A stretch of 64,000 bases of DNA. Origin: Streptomyces sp. MMG1533 (GTDB lineage: Bacteria > Actinomycetota > Actinomycetes > Streptomycetales > Streptomycetaceae). How positions within the stretch are numbered: the first letter of the stretch is position 1; every line of letters begins with the position of its first letter. Shown piece after piece: positions 34,568-43,514 of this stretch. Under the pieces are notes generated by a model. That model had not been told where the DNA came from, did no database searches, and saw only the letters and a program-made list of their open reading frames with translations. The stretch covers positions 1-64,000 of the forward strand of contig NZ_LGDG01000241.1 in NCBI RefSeq assembly GCF_001279775.1, read 5' to 3'. The translations under genes and the position numbers were made by a program.

Positions 34568-35326
34568 ATGCCCGTCGTCCTGCTGGAACGGCACAGTCCC
34601 GCCGTCGCGATCGTGCGATTCAACCGACCGGAGGTACGCAACGCGCTCAACACCGAAGTACGGCAGCTGCTGCACGAGCACTTCACGGCGCTCGCCGCCG
34701 ACGAGGACGTCCGGGTCGTCGTCCTGACCGGCAGCGAGAGGGTGTTCGCGGCCGGAGCGGACATCCAGGAGCAGGCCGAGCGCGATGTCGTCGGGGCCAT
34801 CAAGGCCTACACGACCGCTGCCATCGCCGACTTCCCGAAGCCGGTGATCGCCGCCGTCAACGGCTATGCCCTGGGCGGAGGCTGCGAGTTCGCGCTCCAG
34901 TGCGACTTCGTCATCGCCTCCGAGCGCGCCAAGTTCGGCCAGCCGGAGGTCAACCTGGGACTCATCCCCGGCGCCGGCGGCACCCAGCGGCTGCCTCGGG
35001 TGATCGGCCGGCCGAACGCCTCGTACATGCTGATGACGGGGCTGCCCGTCACTGCTGACCAGGCCCTGCGGATGGGCCTGGTCTCGGAGGTGGTGGCCGA
35101 CGACGCCCTCCCGCGGGCGCTGGAACTCGCCGAACTGATCGCGGGCAAGGCGCCCCTGGCGGTCCGTCAGGTCAAGGAGGTCCTCCGCCACGGCCTCGAC
35201 GGTCCGCTGGAGGCGGGCCTGCGCATGGAGCGCCGCGGCTACCAGCTGATGTTCGGCACGGCCGACTTCCGCGAGGGCGTCAAGGCGTTCACGGACAAGC
35301 GCGCACCGGAGTTCTCCGGCACGTGA
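34568..35326 (+). CDS. enoyl-CoA hydratase/isomerase (crotonase family)
   Basis: 252 aa. Oxyanion-hole segments SERVFAAGADIQEQAERD and NGYALGGGCEFALQCDFVIASE; the two catalytic Glu of hydratases are present in the GGGCEFA and GQPEVNLGLIPGAGGTQRLPR segments. It should hydrate the enoyl-CoA made by the dehydrogenases to a 3-hydroxyacyl-CoA, the substrate needed by a retro-aldolase (previous two genes). A 146-bp GC-rich spacer with repeated CCGGCCGG motifs separates it from the DUF35 gene. Confidence 0.93.
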   Translation: MPVVLLERHSPAVAIVRFNRPEVRNALNTEVRQLLHEHFTALAADEDVRVVVLTGSERVFAAGADIQEQAERDVVGAIKAYTTAAIADFPKPVIAAVNGYALGGGCEFALQCDFVIASERAKFGQPEVNLGLIPGAGGTQRLPRVIGRPNASYMLMTGLPVTADQALRMGLVSEVVADDALPRALELAELIAGKAPLAVRQVKEVLRHGLDGPLEAGLRMERRGYQLMFGTADFREGVKAFTDKRAPEFSGT

Positions 35327-35360
35327 GCGGCGACCTGCGACATCGGCCGGGAGGGCCGCG

Positions 35361-36185
35361 ATGAACCACGGCGACGCCGGCCGCGAGTGGCGCCGGGTGA
35401 CCAAAGGCCCCTGCGACCTCGGCTATCTCGACACGGGCCCGCGTTCGGGGCCCACGGTCGTGCTGCTGCACAGCCTCGGTACGGACCACCGCATCTGGCG
35501 ACGTCAGATCGAGGCCCTCAGGACCGGGCACCGGGTGATCGCGCCGGACAGCCGGGGCCACGGCCGCTCCGGCTGGGCCGCTCCTCTGTCCCTCGGCGAG
35601 TGGGCGGCCGATCTGGACCGCGTCCTCGCCCACGCCCACGTGGACCGGGCCGTGATCGCCGGGCTGTCCATGGGCGGTGTACAGGCGCTCGCCTTCGCAG
35701 GTCTGCGCCCCGAGCGGACCCGAGGCCTGGTCGTCGCGGACAGCTTCGCGGAACTCGACCCCGGCGTGGCGCGGGCCAAGACGGACGCCTTCACCCGCCG
35801 CGCACGCCAGGACGGCACGGCCGCGCTGGCCGACTGGTACGTCGCCGAGACGTTCACCACCACTTCCCCGCCCGCCGAGGCCGGGGCGGTCCGGGACGCG
35901 ATGTCCGGCACCGACCCGGAGGCGCTGGCGGCCTCCGCGGAGACCTGCTTCGGCGCCCGCCTCGGCGACGTCCTCGGCGACATCAGGGTGCCGACGCTGG
36001 TGCTGTGGGGCGAACACGACGCCAAGACCCCACGGGAGTGGTCCGAACTGATCGCCGCACGGATCCCGGACGCCCGGTTCGGGGTGATCCCCGAGGCGGG
36101 CCATCTGTCCGCCATCGAGAACCCGGACGAGTTCACCCGCTTCGTCGCGGACTTCGTCGCACAACGCCAAGGAGACGAGCGGTGA
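35361..36185 (+). CDS. alpha/beta hydrolase (enol-lactonase-like)
   Basis: 274 aa. LLHSLGTDHRIWRRQIEAL, APDSRGHGRSG, nucleophile motif GLSMGG (Ser about 108), acid in LWGEHDAKTP and His in PEAGHLSAIENPDEF. Closest by pattern to 3-oxoadipate enol-lactonases (PcaD), but also to C-C and ester hydrolases, so the reaction is open. It directly precedes the molybdenum hydroxylase; its stop overlaps the GTG of the iron-sulfur subunit (36182), so it could open a ring the hydroxylase has oxidised to a lactone. That is inference. Confidence 0.85.
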   Translation: MNHGDAGREWRRVTKGPCDLGYLDTGPRSGPTVVLLHSLGTDHRIWRRQIEALRTGHRVIAPDSRGHGRSGWAAPLSLGEWAADLDRVLAHAHVDRAVIAGLSMGGVQALAFAGLRPERTRGLVVADSFAELDPGVARAKTDAFTRRARQDGTAALADWYVAETFTTTSPPAEAGAVRDAMSGTDPEALAASAETCFGARLGDVLGDIRVPTLVLWGEHDAKTPREWSELIAARIPDARFGVIPEAGHLSAIENPDEFTRFVADFVAQRQGDER

Positions 36186-36709
36186 CGGGAAGCACACACG
36201 AGATCGAGATACGGGTCAACGGCGAGTCCCGCCGGGCCACGGCCGCGGGCCGCATGAGCCTCGCGGACTTCCTCCGCGACGTACTGGAGCTCACCGGCAC
36301 GCACCTCGGCTGCGAGCACGGCGTGTGCGGCGCCTGCACGGTGCTGCTGGACGGTGAACCGGTGCGCTCCTGCATCGTGCTCGCCGCGCAGGCCGACGGC
36401 CACACGGTGACGACGATCGAGGGCGCGGGGTCGCCCGATGGCCGTCTCAGCGTCGTACAGGAGGAGTTCTGCGCGGCACACGCCCTGCAGTGCGGGTACT
36501 GCACACCCGGCATGGTGCTGGCCGGGCAGGCATTGCTGGAGCGCAACCGGCGGCCGGCGCTCGCCGACATCGACGAGGCGCTGAGCGGAAACATCTGCCG
36601 CTGCACCGGCTATGTGCAGATCCGGGAAGCCATCGAGCGCGCGGCCCGGCGGCTCCGCCTTCAGGACGAGCAGGCGGAGGTGGACACCCGTGACCGGATC
36701 AACCACTGA
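36182..36709 (+). CDS. molybdenum hydroxylase [2Fe-2S] small subunit
   Basis: 175 aa, CoxS/HcrC/QorS-type. N-terminal plant-type cluster CEHGVCGACTVLLDG (C-x4-C-x2-C plus later Cys), C-terminal alpha-helical cluster CGYCTPGM and CRCTGY. It passes electrons from the Mo centre to FAD. Start GTG 36182 overlaps the hydrolase stop; its 3' end overlaps the large-subunit GTG (36690) by 20 nt, so the frame is translationally coupled. Confidence 0.95.
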   Translation: MTGSTHEIEIRVNGESRRATAAGRMSLADFLRDVLELTGTHLGCEHGVCGACTVLLDGEPVRSCIVLAAQADGHTVTTIEGAGSPDGRLSVVQEEFCAAHALQCGYCTPGMVLAGQALLERNRRPALADIDEALSGNICRCTGYVQIREAIERAARRLRLQDEQAEVDTRDRINH

Positions 36710-39107
36710 CCACGGCACCCGGGAGTTCAGGTGGGTGTCCAAGCCGGGCCGGATCCGGGAGGACCAGCGGTTCGTCCAGGGGCACGGCCGCTACGTGGCC
36801 GACATCACCCCGCCCGGGACGCTGCACGTGGGCCTGGTCACGAGCCCCTACGCGCACGCCCGCATCACCGGGATCGACACCGCACGGGCCCTGGAACTGG
36901 ACGGCGTCGTCTGCGTGCTGACCGGCGCGGAACTGGCCAAGGCCACCGATCCGCTGCGCCAGTACCTCGACCTGCCCGGCGTCGAATGGCGCCCGCTGGC
37001 CACCGAAGTGGTCCGCTACGCCGGAGAGTGGGTGGCCGCCGTCGTCGCCTCCTCCCGCGCGGTGGCGGAGGACGGGGCCGATCTGGTGGCGGTGGACTAC
37101 GAGCCACTGCCCGTCGTGCTGGACCCCGAGCACGCCGCGCTGCCCGGATCCCCGGTCGTCCACGCGGATCAGGGCACGAACGTCATGGCGCACCGCGAGT
37201 TCGTGTGGGGCGACGTCGACGGGGCGTTCACCGTGGCGGAACACACCGTGCGCACCCGGGTGCGGTGGAACCGGAACTCCACGGTGCCGCTGGAGACCTT
37301 CGGCGTGGTCGCCCGCTGGGACGCCGACCGCGACCTGCTCGACGTGTGGGCGTCGATCCAGATGCCGCAGTTCCCGGACCAGCTCGCGCACGCGCTGCGC
37401 ATCCCCACCAACCAGGTCAGGGTCCACTTCGACGTCGACGTCGGCGGCAGCTACGGAGTCAAACGCGGCATCAAGCACGCGGTGCTCACCGGTCACCTGT
37501 CCCGGCTGCTGCGCGCCCCGGTCAAGTTCATCGAGGACCGCGCCGAGAACATGCACGGCGGGGACTTCCACGGCCCGGACCGCATCTTCGACATCGAGCT
37601 GGCCGTCACCGGCGAGGGGGAGTTCACGGGCCTGCGCATGGCCGTCGTCGACGACGAGGGCGCCTACCCGGGGCGCTCGCCCCTTCAGTTGGCCAAGCCC
37701 ATCGGCGCCATCGTGGGGCCGTACCGCATCCCGTGCGTCGCGTACACGGCGACGGCGGTGACCACGAACAAGACGGGTCAGGTGGCGGTGCGCGGGTTCG
37801 GCCAGTCGCCGACCAACTACGCCATCGAGTCGGCGGTGGACGAGGCGGCCCGCGCACTGGGCATGGACCGGCTGGAGATACGGCGGCGCAACTTCATCCA
37901 GCCCGGGCAGTTCCCGTACCGGATCCCCAGCGGCACCGAGTACGACTCCGGGGACTACCCGGCGGTGCTCGACAAGGCCATCGCGCTCGCCGATCTGCCC
38001 GCGCTGCTGCGCCGCCGGGACGAGCTGCGCGCACAGGGGCTGCCGGCGGGCGTCGGCGTGGCCACCTGCCTGGAACCGGGCGGCGGCAACGCCGTGTTCG
38101 AGAACGTCATGAACCGCAAGAACGACAAGAGCACCTTCCCGGAGGCCTGCCGGCTCAGGGTGGACGGCGACGGCGAGGTCACGGCGGTGATCGCCCTCTC
38201 CTCGGCGGGCCAGAGCCACGACACCCTGGTCGCCACCCTGGTCGGCGAGGAGATCGGACGGGACCCGGCGACGATCACCGTTCTCAGAGCGGACTCGCTG
38301 TCCGGGATGCCGTCCCAGAGCCCGGTGGGCAGCCGGATGACGATCGTCCTCGGCGAGGCGGTCCACGGGGCGGCCACCGAGCTGAAGGCCAAGCTGCGGC
38401 GGATCGCCGCCCACCACCTGGACGCGGCCGAGGGCGAACTGGTCTACGACGGCGGCGACTTCACGGTGGCGTCCGAACCGGAGCGGCGGGTGCGCTGGGC
38501 CGAGCTCGCCGCCATCGCGCACCGCAAGCAGCACCTGATGCCGCCGGGTGTGCAACCGGGTCTCGAGGTCGTCCACGTCGCCCACACGCCTCGCTCCGGC
38601 GAGCTGACCCGGCCCGACGACACCGTCCAGCTCTACCCCTGCTACTCCTTCGAGACCCACCTGGTGCTCGCGGTGCTCGACCCGGACACCGGGACCGTCG
38701 AACTCGACCGCTACTACGTGGCGCACGACTGCGGCACCGTCATCAATCCCGAGGTGGTGCGCGGGATGGTGTACGGGGGGACCGCGCACGGGATCGGCGT
38801 GGCGCTGTACGAGCAGTTCGCCTACAGCCCCGAGGGGCAGCCGCTGACTCAGTCGTTCATGGACTATCTGCTGCCGAGCACGCACGAGGTGCCGGTCATC
38901 GTGGACACCGAGCACTGCACACCCTCGCCGTACACCACCCTCGGGCAGAAGGGCGCGGGCGAGGGCGGCTACATGGGGGCACCGGCGGCCGTCGCGAGCG
39001 CCGTCAACGACGCCCTGACCGGCGCGGGCGCGCCCCCGGTCCACTCTCTGCCGATCAAGCCCAGCGATGTGTGGGCAACGCTCAAACAGCGAGGAGAATC
39101 CCGATGA
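36690..39107 (+). CDS. molybdenum hydroxylase large (Mo-cofactor) subunit
   Basis: 805 aa, xanthine dehydrogenase/CoxL family. N-terminal a/b hammerhead (about 30-145: VQGHGRYVADITPPGTLHVG; VAVDYEPLPVVLDP) and molybdopterin-binding domains (DVDVGGSYGVKRGIK; VAVRGFGQSPTNYAIE; SSAGQSHDTLVATLVGEEI). The essential Glu near the C-terminus is in KGAGEGGYMG. The active-site loop is not the AYRCSFR loop of form I CO dehydrogenase, so it is not a CODH. It should hydroxylate a heterocycle, aldehyde or activated ring carbon using water. The gene order is interrupted by an amidohydrolase before the FAD subunit. Confidence 0.94.
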   Translation: MTGSTTDHGTREFRWVSKPGRIREDQRFVQGHGRYVADITPPGTLHVGLVTSPYAHARITGIDTARALELDGVVCVLTGAELAKATDPLRQYLDLPGVEWRPLATEVVRYAGEWVAAVVASSRAVAEDGADLVAVDYEPLPVVLDPEHAALPGSPVVHADQGTNVMAHREFVWGDVDGAFTVAEHTVRTRVRWNRNSTVPLETFGVVARWDADRDLLDVWASIQMPQFPDQLAHALRIPTNQVRVHFDVDVGGSYGVKRGIKHAVLTGHLSRLLRAPVKFIEDRAENMHGGDFHGPDRIFDIELAVTGEGEFTGLRMAVVDDEGAYPGRSPLQLAKPIGAIVGPYRIPCVAYTATAVTTNKTGQVAVRGFGQSPTNYAIESAVDEAARALGMDRLEIRRRNFIQPGQFPYRIPSGTEYDSGDYPAVLDKAIALADLPALLRRRDELRAQGLPAGVGVATCLEPGGGNAVFENVMNRKNDKSTFPEACRLRVDGDGEVTAVIALSSAGQSHDTLVATLVGEEIGRDPATITVLRADSLSGMPSQSPVGSRMTIVLGEAVHGAATELKAKLRRIAAHHLDAAEGELVYDGGDFTVASEPERRVRWAELAAIAHRKQHLMPPGVQPGLEVVHVAHTPRSGELTRPDDTVQLYPCYSFETHLVLAVLDPDTGTVELDRYYVAHDCGTVINPEVVRGMVYGGTAHGIGVALYEQFAYSPEGQPLTQSFMDYLLPSTHEVPVIVDTEHCTPSPYTTLGQKGAGEGGYMGAPAAVASAVNDALTGAGAPPVHSLPIKPSDVWATLKQRGESR

Positions 39108-40108
39108 GCAATCGCACCCCGGCCCCGGGGGAGGCCGTCGACTTCCACGCCCACGTGGTACCGCCCGGCCTCCTCGCCGACCTCGCCGCCGGCCGCCTGC
39201 GCTTTCCGCACGTCGAGACGGCGACGCACGGGGGCGGCCAGGTGCTCTCCTTCAACGGCGGCCCTCCCACCCGTCCCGTCGCCCCGGGCCTCACCGACCC
39301 GGCCCGGCGCACCGCATGGCTCGACGCCCAGCGGATCGACCGGCAGGTCGTCGGCGGCTGGCTGGACGCGTTCGGCTACCAACTGCCCCCCGACGAGGGT
39401 GCGGACTGGGCCGAGGTACTCACCACGGGCATCGTGGAGTACACCAAGGCCGACGACCGGCTGATCCCGCTCGGCACCGTCGCGCTGCAGGACCCCCAGC
39501 GCGCCGCCGTGGCCCTGAAGGCACAGCGCGCCGCGGGCCTGCCCGGCATCATGATCGCCACCCGCGCGGGGGAGCTGGAGCTCGACGACCCGGCCTTCAC
39601 CCCGTTCTGGGAAGCCGCCGACGAGAGTCGTGCGGTCGTCTTCCTGCACCCGGGCTTCGGCGCGGCCAGCCCGCGCTACCACGACTTCGGTCTGGTCAAC
39701 GGCCTGGCCAGGCTGGAAGACACCACCGTGGCCCTGGCCCGGCTGCTGTACGCCGGCATCCCCGACCGCTACCCCGGCGCCAGGATCCTGGTCGCCCACG
39801 GCGGAGCGGCACTGCCTTATGTCCTCGGCCGTCTGGTGCGCAGCCATCTCACCAACCCGGACACCACCGCCGATCCGCTGGCCTCCTTCGCCCGGCTCTA
39901 CTTCGACAGCGTGCTCTTCGACCTGGCCACGCTGGAGTTCCTGGTGGCCAAGGCCGGACCCGGCCGGGTGCTGCTCGGCTCCGACTACCCGTTCCCCATC
40001 GGTGACCTGGCGCCGCGGACGATCGTGGAGACGGCGGACCTGGACCCGGCCGAGCGGGACCGGATCCTCGGTGGCTCGGCCGCCGCCCTGCTGGGAGAAC
40101 AGACGTGA
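39104..40108 (+). CDS. second ACMSD-type amidohydrolase
   Basis: 334 aa. HAH in DFHAHVVPPG, His in VVFLHPGFGA, His in LVAHGGAALPY and Asp in LLGSDYPFP match ACMSD-type Zn ligands. It is only distantly like the amidohydrolase at 20225 (different loops, for instance TATHGGGQVLSFNGGPP). It is fused into the molybdenum hydroxylase operon by ATGA overlap with the large subunit and GTGA overlap with the FAD subunit. A decarboxylase or ring-opening hydrolase acting on the hydroxylase product is the simplest idea. Confidence 0.85.
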   Translation: MSNRTPAPGEAVDFHAHVVPPGLLADLAAGRLRFPHVETATHGGGQVLSFNGGPPTRPVAPGLTDPARRTAWLDAQRIDRQVVGGWLDAFGYQLPPDEGADWAEVLTTGIVEYTKADDRLIPLGTVALQDPQRAAVALKAQRAAGLPGIMIATRAGELELDDPAFTPFWEAADESRAVVFLHPGFGAASPRYHDFGLVNGLARLEDTTVALARLLYAGIPDRYPGARILVAHGGAALPYVLGRLVRSHLTNPDTTADPLASFARLYFDSVLFDLATLEFLVAKAGPGRVLLGSDYPFPIGDLAPRTIVETADLDPAERDRILGGSAAALLGEQT

Positions 40109-40980
40109 AGCCGGTCGACTTCCAGCTGCACCGCCCGCAGACCCTCCCCGAGACTCTGACGCTGCTGCACGACCTCGCCCAGGACGTCAAGGTTCTCGCC
40201 GGCGGGCAGAGCCTGCTGCCACTGCTGAACTTCCGCCTGTCCCGCCCCGCTCATGTCGTCGACATCGGCCGCGTCGCCCAACTGGCGACGATCCGGCGCT
40301 CCGCTCGCGAACTGTCCGTGGGCGCGACGGTCCGGCACGCGGAAGCCGAGGCGTCCGCCGCGGTGGCGGCGCACACCCCGCTGCTCGCCGCCGCCCTTCC
40401 GCAGATCGCCCACCCGCCGGTACGCAACCGCGGCACCGTCGGCGGCAGCCTCGCGCACGCCGATCCCGCCGCCGAACTGCCGTCCGTGGCCATGGCGCTG
40501 GACGCCGTGTTCGTCGCCGCGAGCACCAAGGGGGAGCGGACCATCCCGGCCGTCGAGTTCTTCCGCACCCACCTCACCACCGCGCTGCGCCCCGACGAAC
40601 TCCTGACGGAGGTCCGGTTTCCCACGGCGGCGCCCGGCACGGGTGCGGCCTTCCTCGAAGTGGGCCGTCGCCGCGGCGACTTCGCGCTCGTCGGCGCGGC
40701 CGTGCAGATCACCCTCGACGGCCCGCGGATCGCCGAGGCGCGGGTGTGCCTCAGCGGGGTCGACCAGACCCCGCACCGGTGCCGCGCGGCGGAGGAGATC
40801 CTGACCGGCGCCGCCGTCGACTCCGCGCGGGTGCGGGAGGCCGGGGACGCCGCCCGGGACGCCATCAGACCCAGTGACGATCTGCACGCCACTGCGGCCT
40901 ACCGCAGGGACGTCGCAGGCACCCTCCTCGTCCGCGCGGTCGCCGAGGCCGCGCGGCGGGCCCGGCCGTTCGCCGGCTGA
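40105..40980 (+). CDS. molybdenum hydroxylase FAD subunit
   Basis: 291 aa, CoxM/HcrB-type. FAD pyrophosphate motif VLAGGQSLLPLLNFRL (about 30-45), second motif RNRGTVGGSLAHADPAAELP (about 107-126), and the C-terminal CO-dehydrogenase-flavoprotein domain (LEVGRRRGDFALVGAAVQI). It completes the three-subunit hydroxylase with 36182 and 36690, giving electrons to an acceptor outside the complex. Confidence 0.94.
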   Translation: MKPVDFQLHRPQTLPETLTLLHDLAQDVKVLAGGQSLLPLLNFRLSRPAHVVDIGRVAQLATIRRSARELSVGATVRHAEAEASAAVAAHTPLLAAALPQIAHPPVRNRGTVGGSLAHADPAAELPSVAMALDAVFVAASTKGERTIPAVEFFRTHLTTALRPDELLTEVRFPTAAPGTGAAFLEVGRRRGDFALVGAAVQITLDGPRIAEARVCLSGVDQTPHRCRAAEEILTGAAVDSARVREAGDAARDAIRPSDDLHATAAYRRDVAGTLLVRAVAEAARRARPFAG

Positions 40981-40998
40981 CCAGAAAGGACCGAGTAC

Positions 40999-41352
40999 GT
41001 GCCAGGACCGAGCATGATCTACGAGTTGCGCGGCTACGTCGCCGCCCCGGGCCGGAGTGAGGCGCTGCACCGGCGTTTCGCCGAGAGCACTCTTCCCCTC
41101 TTCGAGAAACACGGCCTGGAGGTCGTCGGCTTCTGGACCGAGCGCGAGCACGCGGACCGCATCGTCTACCTGCTGCGCTTTCCCGACGACGGGACGCGCC
41201 GGCAGCGCTGGGCGGCCTTCCAGGAGGACCCCGACTGGACCAGGGTCAGGGCCGCCTCCGAGGCGGACGGCGCGATCGTCGCCGAGATGAGCAGCCGGAC
41301 CCTGACCCGCCCCGGGTACTGGCCGCACGAGACGGCCCGGGAGGCGGCGTGA
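40999..41352 (+). CDS. NIPSNAP-family protein
   Basis: 117 aa with the NIPSNAP ferredoxin-like fold: MIYELRGYVAAPGRSEALHRRFAE opens it, followed by the GLEVVGFW and RIVYLLRFPDD strands and RQRWAAFQEDPDW. Biochemical function in bacteria is mostly unknown; members recur in aromatic and terpene catabolic clusters. GTG start; its stop overlaps the GTG of the CoxG-like gene (41349), which ties it to the hydroxylase operon. Confidence 0.85.
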   Translation: MPGPSMIYELRGYVAAPGRSEALHRRFAESTLPLFEKHGLEVVGFWTEREHADRIVYLLRFPDDGTRRQRWAAFQEDPDWTRVRAASEADGAIVAEMSSRTLTRPGYWPHETAREAA

Positions 41353-41999
41353 TCCTCGACAACACCTTCGATGTCGACCTGTCCGTGGACGAGGCCTGGA
41401 AACTGCTCCAGGACCTGGAGCGCATCGCGCCCTGCTTGCCCGGAGCGACCCTGGACGAAGTGGTCGACGGCGAGTTCCGGGGCAGCCTGTCGGCCAGGAT
41501 CGGCCCGGTCACCGCACGCTACCGGGGCACGGCCCGCTTCGTGGAACTCGACCACGTGGCACACCGCGCGGTCATCAAGGCGCGGGGCCGGGAGGAACGA
41601 GGGAGCGGGGCGGCGAACCTGACCGTCAGCGCGGCCCTCGAACCGTCCGGCGACGGGACCACGGTGCACCTGTCCACCGACATGGCCATCAGTGGCCGGG
41701 CCGCCCAGTTCGGACGGAGCCTGCTGGCGGAGGTCAGCGCCGGCCTCATCCAGGAGTTCACGCAGCGACTGGAGGCCCTGGTCGCCCGCGAAGCCGGGGG
41801 CGGTGCCGGGAGCACGGCGCGGCCCGCCGCGCCGGACACCCAGGACGAGGCCGCCGCCCTCGACGTGGGCCGCACGATCCTGCTGCCAGTGCTACGACGG
41901 GCGCTCGTCCCGGCGTGCGCCGCCCTGTCCGGGATGGTGGCGGGGTGGCTCCTCGGACGGCGCGGCAAGGGCAGCCCTTCGAGGGGAGGACGGCGATGA
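41349..41999 (+). CDS. CoxG-like SRPBCC protein with C-terminal membrane anchor
   Basis: 216 aa. SRPBCC/CoxG domain (about 1-145: FDVDLSVDEAWKLLQDLERIAPCLPGA; GSLSARIGPVTARYRGTARF; LSTDMAISGRAAQFG), an Ala/Pro linker, and a hydrophobic C-terminal segment (ACAALSGMVAGWLLG) with basic flanks. CoxG proteins help anchor molybdenum hydroxylases to the membrane, or bind their redox partner (quinone). The complex is thus probably membrane-associated. ATGA overlap with the aldehyde dehydrogenase gene. Confidence 0.86.
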   Translation: MILDNTFDVDLSVDEAWKLLQDLERIAPCLPGATLDEVVDGEFRGSLSARIGPVTARYRGTARFVELDHVAHRAVIKARGREERGSGAANLTVSAALEPSGDGTTVHLSTDMAISGRAAQFGRSLLAEVSAGLIQEFTQRLEALVAREAGGGAGSTARPAAPDTQDEAAALDVGRTILLPVLRRALVPACAALSGMVAGWLLGRRGKGSPSRGGRR

Positions 42000-43465
42000 C
42001 CGCATCGGACAGTGCCGGCCTCCTGTCACCGGCACTCGGCTATATCGGCGGCCGCTGGACACCCGCCGACGACGGGCGCACCTTCCCTGTGACCGACCCG
42101 GCGACCGGGAAGGTCATCGCCGAGGTCCCCCGCATGGGTGCCGGGGAGACGGTCCGCGCGATCCGGGCGGCCGAGGCCGCGGCCCCGGCCTGGCGGGCGC
42201 TCTCCGGCGGCGAGCGTTCCCGGCTGCTGCGTGCCTGGGCCGCGCTCATGACGGAGAGCCGGGAGGACCTGGCCCGGCTCCTCGTCCGCGAGCAGGGCAA
42301 ACCCCTGCGGGAGGCGGCGGAGGAGGTGACCTACGCCGCGTCCTTCCTCGATTGGTTCGCCGAGGAGGGGCGCCGTGCGTATGGCGAGGTGATCCCGCCC
42401 GGGCTGCCCGGCACCCGGATGACGGTGGTCAGGGAGCCCGTCGGGGTCGGCGCGTGCATCACGCCGTGGAACTTCCCCGTCTCGATGATCACGCGCAAGG
42501 TGGCGCCGGCACTCGCCGCGGGATGTCCGGTCGTGCTCAAACCCGCCGAGCAGACACCGCTGTGCGCGCTCGCGGTCTGCGCGCTGGGCGAACGGGCGGG
42601 GATACCGGCCGGGGTGTTCAACGTGGTGGTGGGGGACGCCGAGGACGCGCCGGTCATCGGTCACGAGCTGACCACCAGGCCCGAAGTTCGCAAGGTCAGT
42701 TTCACCGGCTCCACGGCCGTGGGATCGCTCCTGGCACGGCAGGCCGCGGGCAGCGTGAAGAGTGTCTCCCTCGAACTCGGGGGCAACGCGCCCTTCATCG
42801 TCTTCGAGGACGCCGACCTGGACCTGGCGGTCTCCGCCGCCATCACCGCGAAGTTCCGCAACGCGGGGCAGGCGTGCATCGCCGCCAACCGCTTCCTGGT
42901 CGCCGACGCCGTCCACGACACCTTCGTCGCCGCGCTCGCGGAGCGGGCCGGGGCTCTGGCCGTGGGCAACGGCCTCGACGCGGGGACGGACATCGGGCCC
43001 CTGATCGACACCGCGGCCGTCGAGAAGGCCGAGCGCCACATCGCGGACGCGCTCAGGCGCGGGGCCACTCTCGTCGTCGGAGGAGGCCGCCACCCGCTGG
43101 GCGGCACCTACGTCCAGCCGACCGTGCTGGCCGACTGCCCGCCGGACGCGGAGATCTGCTGCGAGGAGACCTTCGGTCCGGTCGCGGCGGTGACGCGGTT
43201 CAGTGCGGAGGCCGGGGCGGTGGCGAGCGCCAACGAGACGCCGTACGGCCTGGCGGCGTACTTCTTCACCCGCGACACCGGCCGCGTATGGCGGGTCTCG
43301 GAGGCTCTTCAGACGGGGATCGTCGCCGTGAACACGGGCGCGTTCTCGTCCCCGGTCGTGCCGTTCGGTGGGATGAAGCAGTCCGGTCTGGGCCGGGAGG
43401 GCGGCCGCCAGGGCCTCGACGACTGGCTGGAGACCAAGTACGTCTGCCAGGGCGGCATCGACTGA
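41996..43465 (+). CDS. aldehyde dehydrogenase (succinate-semialdehyde dehydrogenase-like)
   Basis: 489 aa. TPWNFPVSMITRKVAPALAAG, VSFTGSTAVGSLL, catalytic Glu in SLELGGNAPF, catalytic Cys in NAGQACIAANRF, and NTGAFSSPVVPFGGMKQSGLG. It oxidises an aldehyde from the pathway with NAD(P)+; the GabD-like group favours short semialdehydes. Within the hydroxylase operon it may oxidise the aldehyde freed by decarboxylation or retro-aldol cleavage. Confidence 0.93.
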   Translation: MTASDSAGLLSPALGYIGGRWTPADDGRTFPVTDPATGKVIAEVPRMGAGETVRAIRAAEAAAPAWRALSGGERSRLLRAWAALMTESREDLARLLVREQGKPLREAAEEVTYAASFLDWFAEEGRRAYGEVIPPGLPGTRMTVVREPVGVGACITPWNFPVSMITRKVAPALAAGCPVVLKPAEQTPLCALAVCALGERAGIPAGVFNVVVGDAEDAPVIGHELTTRPEVRKVSFTGSTAVGSLLARQAAGSVKSVSLELGGNAPFIVFEDADLDLAVSAAITAKFRNAGQACIAANRFLVADAVHDTFVAALAERAGALAVGNGLDAGTDIGPLIDTAAVEKAERHIADALRRGATLVVGGGRHPLGGTYVQPTVLADCPPDAEICCEETFGPVAAVTRFSAEAGAVASANETPYGLAAYFFTRDTGRVWRVSEALQTGIVAVNTGAFSSPVVPFGGMKQSGLGREGGRQGLDDWLETKYVCQGGID

Positions 43466-43514
43466 ACCGGAAGGCCGGCCGCGGCCGCCGCGAAGGAAAG
43501 CGCAGGGAATCCCC

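Noticed and set aside
36699..39044. 781-aa antisense ORF over the Mo-hydroxylase large subunit
   Set aside because: Composition-driven mirror frame; no recognisable domain, while the sense strand carries every family motif.
36731..39103. N-terminal 790 residues of the 1125-aa plus frame that ends in the amidohydrolase
   Set aside because: It is an Arg/Gly-rich shadow frame of the Mo subunit; the amidohydrolase starts at ATG 39104 with GAGGAG upstream.
36690..39107. Form I CO dehydrogenase large subunit
   Set aside because: The AYRCSFR active-site loop is missing; the loop reads VAVRGFGQ, so the enzyme belongs to another branch of the family.
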